DNA from: Streptomyces echinatus
GTDB taxonomy: Bacteria > Actinomycetota > Actinomycetes > Streptomycetales > Streptomycetaceae
Reading direction: 5' to 3'
Length of the DNA: 64,000 nucleotides
Assembly: GCF_014203595.1 (NCBI RefSeq)
Contig: NZ_JACHJK010000014.1
Location: 1 to 64,000 of the forward strand
In this document: positions 1-6,135 of the stretch, in pieces
Position numbering within the stretch: the stretch's first letter is position 1
Layout: every line of letters starts with the position of its first letter
Made by a program: the position numbers and the translations under genes
The notes under the pieces: model-generated
Told to the model about the DNA's origin: nothing
Database searches by the model: none
What the model saw: only the letters and a program-made list of their open reading frames with translations

Positions 1-210
1 GACCAGCGCAGACACCGCCATGCCCGCGGTTCTCGCGGCGGCCGGCCCACCGGCTTCGACCGCGAGCGCTACAAGAAACGCAACACCGTCGAGCGGGCCA
101 TCAACCGCCTGAAAGGCTTCCGCGCCGTCGCCACACGCTACGAGAAACGGGCCTACACCTACCTCGGTACCGTCACCCTCGCAGCCCTGATCATCTGGCT
201 TCGCACATGA
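1..210 (+). CDS. IS5-family transposase, C-terminal part (runs off left edge)
   Basis: Frame 1 is open from the first base to a TGA at 208-210 and gives 69 residues ending in an IS5-type DDE transposase tail. The segment GFDRERYKKRNTVERAINRL carries the typical catalytic-Glu neighbourhood, in which the Glu of NTVERAI is the third acidic residue of the DDE triad. It is followed by KGFRAVATRYEKRAYTYLG and a hydrophobic tail. Everything upstream, including the start and the first two acidic residues, lies outside the window, so it cannot be said whether the element is intact. Family assignment is confident; the exact IS name cannot be given. Confidence 0.85.
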   Translation, partial: DQRRHRHARGSRGGRPTGFDRERYKKRNTVERAINRLKGFRAVATRYEKRAYTYLGTVTLAALIIWLRT

Positions 211-230
211 TCCGAGAAACAGCGCCTAGT
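207..230. repeat. possible right end of the IS element
   Basis: The stretch just after the transposase stop, with the core GATCCGAGAAACAGCGCC, has the position and look of the terminal inverted repeat of an actinomycete IS5-type element. The matching left end is outside the window, so the boundary is an inference. Confidence 0.35.
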
Positions 231-680
231 CCACGAGGTCGCCGGCGTATCCGCGGCCGGCCCAGACCTGGGTGGTGACGTGGGGAGTCGAAGGTGCTTG
301 CAAGGCGTTCGGACGACCGCCCGTGCCCGGGCACTCCGCCCGCTCTCCCCGCTGCATCGCTGCCACCCCCTGCCGGGTCCGCCAGAGCCTCCGACAACGC
401 CGTGACCTGAACCGACCCGAGCGGAACAAGAACGCCCAGCAAGCTGGCGAGCACAGCCACTGGCAGCACCGCTCCGATCGCACCTGGCACGGGCCGGCGC
501 CATCGGCGCCGACCGGGACAGCGCGCTTCGGACCCTCACCGAAGGGGCTCCCCTGCCCGCGCTATCGGCCAGACAACACAGCGGGGACACCTCAGCCGTC
601 CCCGCTAGCATCCGGTCCACGGCAGGCGCGTCGTCCAAAGCCTCTCGGGCGGGTGGGGACACCCCCACGCCTGCCACATC
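231..680. other. gene-free stretch between the IS end and Ku
   Basis: Open frames exist on both strands here, but none has a convincing ribosome binding site or a recognisable domain. The only structure seen is a small hairpin next to the Ku stop. Nothing else is supported. Confidence 0.5.
653..668 (-). terminator. weak hairpin after Ku
   Basis: GTGGGG (653-658) pairs with CCCCAC (663-668) around a 4-nt loop, 12 nt beyond the Ku stop codon. The stem is short and there is no T-tract, so this is only a possible terminator. Confidence 0.3.
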
Positions 681-1589
681 TCAGGCAGTCCTCGGACGGC
701 GTCCAGTCGTCTTCTTAGCCGTGGTCTTCTTGGCCGGCTGCTTCTTCGCGGCCGCCTTCCTCTTCGGCTTCGGCAACTCGTGCACCTCGGCAGGCCCGGC
801 GTCGTCACCCCGGGACGCCCTGGCCTTCGACACCGACTCCTGCAGTGCGGCCATGAGGTCCAGGACCGGGGCCGGCTGCTCCGGCTCCGGCACCTCCGGC
901 AGAGGCTTCTCCTCGCGCTTGGCCTCGATGATCTGCGCGACGGCCTCGGTGTAGCGGTCTCGGAACTCCTCCCCCTCGAGCCGATCGACGGTCATGGTGT
1001 CCATCAGGGCCAGTGCCCCCTCGATCTCGGCCTCGGACACCTCGGCCGGCGGCGGGAGCAGTTCAGCGGGGTCGCGGATCTCGTCGGGCCAGCGCATGGC
1101 GTGCAGGACCAGGACGTCGTCGCGGATGCGCAGCAGCCCGAGGCGCTCGCGGCCGGACCATGCGTACTTCGCGACGGCCACCTTGGCCGAACGGCCCAGC
1201 GCCTCCACGAGCAGCCTGTAGGGCTTCGCGGCGACCTGGCCGGCGGGCTGGAGGTAGTAGCCCTCGGCGATCCGGATCGGATCGATGCTGGCCAGGGGCA
1301 CGAACGCGTCGATCTCGATCGCCTTCGCCGTCGGCAGAGGCAGGTTGCTCAGGTCCTCGTCCGTGATCGGGATGACCTGCGTCCTGGTCAGCTCATACCC
1401 CTTGCCGATCTCCTCCTGGGACACCTCGCGGTCCTCCAGTTCGCACACCTTGCGGTAGCGGACCCGGCCGCCGTCCTCCAGGTGGTACTGGTGGAAGTGG
1501 ATCGAGTGGTCCTCGGTCGCCCCGACCACGTTGATCGGCACCGTGACCAGGCCAAAGGAGATCGCACCGGACCAGATCGTTCGGGGCAT
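681..1589 (-). CDS. ku: Ku DNA end-binding protein (NHEJ)
   Basis: A 302-residue bacterial Ku homologue. Ku homodimers thread onto double-strand DNA ends and recruit the ligase LigD for non-homologous end joining. The N terminus MPRTIWSGAISFGLVTVPI is the hallmark Ku start and fixes the start codon at 1589, even though the frame stays open upstream. The beta-barrel core runs to about residue 230. After about residue 262 the tail turns basic and low in complexity, with repeated Lys/Ala/Thr blocks (AAAKKQPAKKTTAKK). Such lysine-rich extensions are common in streptomycete Ku proteins and are thought to add DNA binding. No LigD gene lies in the window. Streptomycetes often carry several Ku genes, so this may be an accessory copy. 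It stands alone and points toward the IS remnant. Confidence 0.95.
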   Translation of the reverse strand: MPRTIWSGAISFGLVTVPINVVGATEDHSIHFHQYHLEDGGRVRYRKVCELEDREVSQEEIGKGYELTRTQVIPITDEDLSNLPLPTAKAIEIDAFVPLASIDPIRIAEGYYLQPAGQVAAKPYRLLVEALGRSAKVAVAKYAWSGRERLGLLRIRDDVLVLHAMRWPDEIRDPAELLPPPAEVSEAEIEGALALMDTMTVDRLEGEEFRDRYTEAVAQIIEAKREEKPLPEVPEPEQPAPVLDLMAALQESVSKARASRGDDAGPAEVHELPKPKRKAAAKKQPAKKTTAKKTTGRRPRTA

Positions 1590-1954
1590 GGCACACCCTT
1601 TCGCACTCACCCCGAGCACCACCAGGCTATGAACGCCACAGGCCACCCGCACCCGCGGCGGCAGCCGCGTGTAACCCAAGCAAATCATTCGGGCGACCGA
1701 CAGGAGCAGGAAGCCGGCCCCGTCAGTGCCGATCAGGCCCCACTCCCGTCGTCTGGACGTGAGACGTGCTGCCGGGGCCCGCGCACTTCACGAGCGGTAG
1801 GACGGCAGCCGGCTGACGTTCTCCAGGGACGGCCGGTTGCGGTTTCATGGTCGGTGATCGAGGCCTGTGCCCCTGCCGCATTCCCCCGGTGGGGGGAGGC
1901 GGATCGTTCAGGTGGTTGATGCCGCGCTGTCCCGGGTGGTGCGACGTTCGGAGC
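1590..1954. other. divergent intergenic region, nothing clear
   Basis: 365 bp between the divergent Ku and membrane-protein genes. It should hold both promoters, but no consensus -35/-10 pair or dyad stood out. Open frames covering it on either strand lack recognisable protein sequence. Confidence 0.45.
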
Positions 1955-2992
1955 ATGAGCGGAGACGGACTGGGATTGAGGGCGCTGTGGCGTGTGGGGT
2001 GGCAGGAATGGCCTCGTCGGGTGGGCCCGACGACCGTGGTCTGGGGGGGGGTGGCGTATTCCGCTTTCGGCCTCTCCTGTGCACTGAGCGGGACGCCGGT
2101 CTTCCATGGCGGTGGTGTCCCGGCGTCGTCCACGCTCAACTGGTTCGTTGTGGCGGTGGGAGCGGTGGCGGCTGTGGTCGGTGCTGCGGTGGTGCGGTAC
2201 GGGCTGTCGCCATGGCTGCGGGTGTTGCTCTGGACGGTCTGCGTCCTGGCAGGGATCGCTGCGTTCAGCTTGCTGATGGACCTGATCACGCTGATGTTCG
2301 GTCAAGGCGTGGACAGTTGGGTTGCTGCCACGAACCATGCGCTGGCAGCCATCGGTGTGTTGCTGCTCACGGCAACCGCCCGCTCCCGCCATCGTTCACC
2401 CAACGGGGCCTGTGCGCCTGCGCCGTCCTGCGCTCCCGCGCGCGTCCAGATCGCTGCCGCCGCCGGAACGGTTGCCTTCGTGCCCTACAGCGCCATGAAG
2501 TTGTTCTGGGCGTTCGGAGGAACGTTCGCCGGGACGAGCATCGAGGAGATCCTCGTGATCTCCAAGCGCAACGGCGCCTCCGAGTTCTGGCTCACCCTCG
2601 AGTCCTGGGGCTTGGACGCCACCGTACTGCTGGCCGCACTCGGTGTCCTCCTCCTCTGGGGCCTGGTCCGCCCATGGGGGCAGGTCTTCCCGCGCTGGAC
2701 GCTGCTCCTGCACGGCCGGCGCGTTCCCCGCTGGCTTCCCATGGCCCCGGCGCTGATCGGCGCCGCCACCCTCGCGCCGTACGGGCTGCTCGGGATCGGT
2801 TACTGCGCTCTGGCCACGGTCGGTGCGGTGACGATGCGGCCGGGCGACTTCCCCTCCTCGGGAGACGCCTTGTCGGTCAGCTGGATCGGCATGACCGCGT
2901 TTGCCGTGTACGGCGCTGCTCTGGCCATCGCCGCCCGCTCGTACTGGCTACGGACCCGTCCTGTCGGCCGGGTGCCTGCTCAGGCCGAGTGA
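1955..2992 (+). CDS. polytopic membrane protein, function unknown
   Basis: Predicted 345-residue integral membrane protein. The start at 1955 (MSGDGLGLRALWRVGWQEW) was chosen because hydrophobic segments begin directly after it; the frame is open further upstream to 1847. Several hydrophobic stretches of 18-25 residues follow: one near residue 30, one around 60-85 (FVVAVGAVAAVVGAAVV), one near 90-115, one near 125-140, and at least three or four in the C-terminal half, giving perhaps eight or nine spans. No catalytic motif or known transporter signature was recognised. It resembles the many uncharacterised streptomycete membrane proteins. It stands alone and converges on the acetyltransferase, with a strong hairpin between the two. 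Confidence 0.75.
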   Translation: MSGDGLGLRALWRVGWQEWPRRVGPTTVVWGGVAYSAFGLSCALSGTPVFHGGGVPASSTLNWFVVAVGAVAAVVGAAVVRYGLSPWLRVLLWTVCVLAGIAAFSLLMDLITLMFGQGVDSWVAATNHALAAIGVLLLTATARSRHRSPNGACAPAPSCAPARVQIAAAAGTVAFVPYSAMKLFWAFGGTFAGTSIEEILVISKRNGASEFWLTLESWGLDATVLLAALGVLLLWGLVRPWGQVFPRWTLLLHGRRVPRWLPMAPALIGAATLAPYGLLGIGYCALATVGAVTMRPGDFPSSGDALSVSWIGMTAFAVYGAALAIAARSYWLRTRPVGRVPAQAE

Positions 2993-3000
2993 TCTCCGCG

Positions 3001-3029
3001 GGCGGCCGGCTCTTCGCCAACCGGCCGCC
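3001..3029. terminator. bidirectional hairpin terminator
   Basis: GGCGGCCGG (3001-3009) and CCGGCCGCC (3021-3029) form a perfect 9-bp stem with an 11-nt loop. The hairpin starts 8 nt after the stop of the membrane-protein gene and lies 22 nt beyond the acetyltransferase stop on the other strand, so it can serve both convergent genes. Confidence 0.65.
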
Positions 3030-3051
3030 TCAGGGACAGTGGCCGGCTGTC

Positions 3052-3639
3052 TCATGGTGATCGACGGCTGGGCGGTTCATGCCTGGAACTCGGTGAGGTC
3101 GATGCGTGAATGCGCAGGGGGTAGCCGTACACCGGGTGTGTCGTCTCCCGCTCGGGCGCCATGCCGAGCTTGCGGATGACGTTCTCGGAGGCGTTGTCAC
3201 CCACCCGATTGAGGCTGATGACGCGGTCCGGGCCGCGGTCCTGGAGGGCGAACTCCAGCGTGGCGTGGGCGGCTTCGGAGGCGTATCCCTGGCCCCAGAA
3301 CTGTGAGCCGATCCGCCAGCTGATCGCCACGGCGGGCATCACCTCCGGCAGGAACTCGGGCACGGACAGTCCCGTGAAGCCGATCAGTTCGCCCGAGGCC
3401 GGCAGCTCGACGGCGAAGAGTCCGAAGCCTTCCTCGTCCCACTCCTGCTCCCACCGCTCGATGTCCTCGGCCGTGTGGTCCAGGTCGCGCACCGAGCCGT
3501 CGTCGATCCAGCGCATGACTCGGGGGTCCGCGTTGATGTCCGCCATCGGCACGAGATCGTCGTCGTGCCAGCTACGGAGGAGGAGGCGGGTGTGCGGGGT
3601 TCGGTCATGCGCCCGTCCTGCCGAAGGCAACGGCCTCAT
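3052..3639 (-). CDS. GNAT-family (RimJ/RimL-type) N-acetyltransferase, N terminus doubtful
   Basis: Acetyl-CoA-dependent acyltransferase of the GNAT fold. The body starts at TRLLLRSWHDDDLVPMADI and shows the usual RimJ/RimL layout: IGFTGLSVPEF, then VAISWRIGSQFWGQGYASEA (the acetyl-CoA loop is QFWGQGYASEA), ISLNRVGDNASENVIRKLGM, and a C-terminal hydrophobic strand. The substrate cannot be named. The frame used needs an ATG at 3639 that has a poor Shine-Dalgarno. A better start (AGGA, 7-nt spacer, ATG at 3608-3606) encodes MTEPR but is in another frame. Removing one AC dinucleotide from the run after MTEPR would join the two into the expected MTEPRTRLLLRSW start. The gene may therefore carry a 2-bp insertion, or there may be a base-call error. 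Confidence 0.75.
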   Translation of the reverse strand: MRPLPSAGRAHDRTPHTRLLLRSWHDDDLVPMADINADPRVMRWIDDGSVRDLDHTAEDIERWEQEWDEEGFGLFAVELPASGELIGFTGLSVPEFLPEVMPAVAISWRIGSQFWGQGYASEAAHATLEFALQDRGPDRVISLNRVGDNASENVIRKLGMAPERETTHPVYGYPLRIHASTSPSSRHEPPSRRSP

Positions 3640-3969
3640 CGGTAATCCGGAGCTCCCGCGCTGCTGCTGAACCACACAGCGCGAAGCCGCCCGCACCGCG
3701 CACCGTGACCCCGACCAAGCGTCCGTACCAGCCGCCGTCACCAGCGCGGCCGCCCCGGACGACGCGCGCGCCACCACCGTCGGCGACTCGCTGACCGTCG
3801 CCCGGTACCACCCCCGGCGGGGTCGTGGACGCGGGAGGCGTTACCGCTCGTCTCGGACACCGGTGGGTGCGACGTACCCGCGGGCGGCGCGGCCGAATGG
3901 ATCGACGTCCTCTTCCCACGGCCGGGTGCGGTGCCGGCCGGATGCCGTGCCGGTAGGGTGCCGTGCCGA
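3640..3969. other. 330 bp without a supported gene
   Basis: High-GC sequence between two minus-strand genes. Several frames are open, but none shows a start with a ribosome binding site or a recognisable protein. It may contain gene debris; nothing specific can be supported. Confidence 0.4.
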
Positions 3970-4524
3970 TCAGGCCGTGCCGGGGACCGTGAGGACGGCG
4001 CAGGTGGCCGTTCCGTGGGCGTACAGCTTGCCGTCGGCCGCCCCGACGATCCGGGCTTCGGCGGTTGCCGTCGTGCGGCCCACGTGAACGGCCCGGCCCT
4101 CACAGCGCAGCGTCGGCGTGGTGGCCGCCACCGGCCTGACGAGGTGCACGCCGAGCTGGACGGTGGTGTAGGCACGGCCGGCCGGCAGCGCGGTCAGCAC
4201 GGCGGTGCCGAGGGCGGAGTCGAGGAGGGTGGCCATATAGCCTCCGTGGACCGTGCCCATGGGGTTGAGCAGGTGCTCCCCGGGCTCGCCCTCGAAGACC
4301 GCCAGCCCCTCCTCCACCGCCACGAGCCGGAAGCCGAGCGTCCCGCAGATCGGGGCTTCCGGCAGCCGTCCGTCCAGGCTCATGCCGGCCAGCTGGATGC
4401 CGGTGTGCCCTCCGGCGGCCGCGTAGCCCCGCTGGGGCTGCCAGGTGTGGGTGCGCGAGCGGGTTCCGGCGGGCGGCGTGGTGGCGGCGGGCGTTTCGGC
4501 GGTGAGGGCGCGGTGCTGCGTCAT
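3970..4524 (-). CDS. PaaI-type hot-dog thioesterase
   Basis: A 184-residue acyl-CoA thioesterase of the hot-dog fold. The key segment NPMGTVHGGYMATLLDSALG near residues 88-107 is the PaaI-family active-site motif, with HGG and an acidic residue on the long hot-dog helix that polarises the attacking water. Later strands (TTVQLGVHLVRPVA, then GRAVHVGRTTATAEARI) match the family. A roughly 40-residue N-terminal extension rich in Ala/Pro/Thr comes before the fold. Known members hydrolyse phenylacetyl-CoA and other aromatic or medium-chain acyl-CoAs; the substrate here is unknown. The next gene upstream (ABM protein) is on the same strand, but a hairpin separates them, so co-transcription is doubtful. 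Confidence 0.88.
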   Translation of the reverse strand: MTQHRALTAETPAATTPPAGTRSRTHTWQPQRGYAAAGGHTGIQLAGMSLDGRLPEAPICGTLGFRLVAVEEGLAVFEGEPGEHLLNPMGTVHGGYMATLLDSALGTAVLTALPAGRAYTTVQLGVHLVRPVAATTPTLRCEGRAVHVGRTTATAEARIVGAADGKLYAHGTATCAVLTVPGTA

Positions 4525-4580
4525 GGTGCGGTCCGTTCTTCGGCGGGCCCGTCGTCGGGCCGGGTGTCGTGCGGTGGGGG

Positions 4581-4616
4581 GCCGGGCGGCAGCACGCTGA
4601 CCGTGTGCCGCCCGGC
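4581..4616 (-). terminator. hairpin terminator after the ABM gene
   Basis: GCCGGGCGGCA (4581-4591) pairs perfectly with TGCCGCCCGGC (4606-4616). The 14-nt loop can itself form a short CACG/CGTG stem. It lies 29 nt past the ABM gene stop and in front of the thioesterase start. Confidence 0.6.
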
Positions 4617-4645
4617 GGCGGGATCGGGACGCTCTGTCCCCCGGA

Positions 4646-4945
4646 TCAGGGCAGCTTGACCGCGAGGAGATCGACCGGGCGGATGTCCGGTGCCTCGCTG
4701 AGCATGGTCGCCGCGGCCTCCGTCAGCGCGGCGGCGATCCTGCCCCGGAGGTGCCCCTGACGTCCCTCCTCGTCGTCGAACGTGTCGAAGACGCCGAAGG
4801 TGGTGGGGCCCTGCCGGAACGCGAACCAGGTGACGGTGTGCTCCTCCTGCCGTGCGAGCTGCAACGCGCCCCGCAGCAGGTCCTCCACCTTGTCGGCGTA
4901 CTCAGGCCTGGCCTCGATCCTGGCCAGCAGTCCGAGCTGGGTCAT
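4646..4945 (-). CDS. antibiotic biosynthesis monooxygenase (ABM) domain protein
   Basis: A 99-residue single-domain protein of the dimeric alpha/beta-barrel (ABM/YgiN-like) family. MTQLGLLARIEARPEYADKV begins the first beta strand. EHTVTWFAFRQGPTTFGVFD contains the conserved strand with the FxxxxGPTTFGVFDTF pattern, and the C terminus is ALTEAAATML. Members act as cofactor-less oxygenases or quinol-handling enzymes, and many are general stress proteins. The start at 4945 has a good ribosome binding site (GGGAG, 6-nt spacer). It is transcribed divergently from the AraC/DJ-1 regulator across 137 bp, so that regulator probably controls it. Confidence 0.85.
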   Translation of the reverse strand: MTQLGLLARIEARPEYADKVEDLLRGALQLARQEEHTVTWFAFRQGPTTFGVFDTFDDEEGRQGHLRGRIAAALTEAAATMLSEAPDIRPVDLLAVKLP

Positions 4946-5082
4946 GGCGCACTCCCGTGGTGTGTGGTCGTCGTGGGCGGTGCCGGTACCGGGCACCGGA
5001 TCTTGTCCGGACACCGAGAATCTAGGCCGCCGCGACCGCCGCCCCCAGTGTCGCGAACGACGCATCCGATATCGTTTCCGTC

Positions 5083-6042
5083 ATGGACGTGGCGGTGCTG
5101 GCATACGACGGTGTGTTCGACTCCGGACTCGCCGCCCTGCTCGACGTGCTCGACGGGGCGAACGCGATGCGCGGGGAGCTGCCCGAGCCCCCGCCCGCCT
5201 GGACGGTCACCAGGATCGGCTTCCGCCGACGGATCCGTACGGCCGCCGGGCATCTGGTCGAGACCGCACCGGTGGCCGCCGCGGAGGGCGCCGATCTGCT
5301 GCTGGTGCCCGCGCTGGCCGAGCGGCGGCCGGACGCGCTCATCGCCCATGTCTCCGGCCCGGACGCGATGCCCGTACGGAGGCTGGTGGCGGCCGCGCGT
5401 GAGCGCCGTACACCCGTCGCGTCCGCCTGTACGGGCACCTTCCTGCTCGCGGAGTCGGGGGTGCTGGACGGGCGGCGTGCCACGACCAGCTGGTGGCTCG
5501 CGCCCTACTTCCGCAAGCGCTACCCGGCGGTCACGGTCGACGAGACGCGTATGGTCACCGTCTCCGACGGCGTGACCACGGCAGGTGCGGCGTTCGGGCA
5601 TGTCGACCTGGCGCTGGCGATCGTGCGGATGACGAGTCCGGCCCTGGCCGATCTGGTGGCCCGCTACCTGGTCGTCGACGAACGGCCCTCCCAGGCGGCG
5701 TACACCATCTCCGCGGCCCTCGCGCAGAGCGACCCGACCCTCGCGGCCTTCGAGCACTGGGCCCGCACCCATCTGGACCAGCCCATCTCGATCGCCGAGG
5801 GGGCGCGGGCGGTCGGCGTCAGCGAGCGCACGCTGCAGCGGGCCGTGCGCCGCACCCTGGGCACGTCGCCCGTCGGCTTCGTCCGGGACCTGCGGGTCGA
5901 GCGCGCCGCCCATCTGCTGCGGACCACCGATCTGCCGCTGGACGCGATCGCCCGCAAGGTCGGCTACGAGCACGCCAACACGCTGCGCATCCTGCTCCGT
6001 GAGCGCACCGGGGAGACGGCGAGCGCCCTGCGGCGGCGCTGA
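5083..6042 (+). CDS. GlxA/FtrA-type regulator: DJ-1/PfpI domain plus AraC DNA-binding domain
   Basis: A 319-residue transcription factor. Residues 1-180 form a DJ-1/PfpI (class I amidotransferase-like) sensor. The nucleophile-elbow region ASACTGTFLLAESGVLDGRR around residue 115 keeps the Cys and is followed by ATTSWWLAPYFRKRYP. Residues 220-315 are a two-helix-turn-helix AraC domain: ISIAEGARAVGVSERTLQRA forms the first and LPLDAIARKVGYEHANTLRI the second. Such proteins sense small molecules or redox state and usually regulate a neighbouring gene, here most likely the divergent ABM gene. The intergenic region contains an AACGA...TCGTT dyad just before this start codon. Confidence 0.92.
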   Translation: MDVAVLAYDGVFDSGLAALLDVLDGANAMRGELPEPPPAWTVTRIGFRRRIRTAAGHLVETAPVAAAEGADLLLVPALAERRPDALIAHVSGPDAMPVRRLVAAARERRTPVASACTGTFLLAESGVLDGRRATTSWWLAPYFRKRYPAVTVDETRMVTVSDGVTTAGAAFGHVDLALAIVRMTSPALADLVARYLVVDERPSQAAYTISAALAQSDPTLAAFEHWARTHLDQPISIAEGARAVGVSERTLQRAVRRTLGTSPVGFVRDLRVERAAHLLRTTDLPLDAIARKVGYEHANTLRILLRERTGETASALRRR

Positions 6043-6135
6043 GGGCCGGCATGCCGGGGCACCCCGAGGGAACAATGCGGCCATCAGCGGTCATACCGGT
6101 CGCCCGTGACGGAGCTCCAGTGCTAGAAAAGGGAG

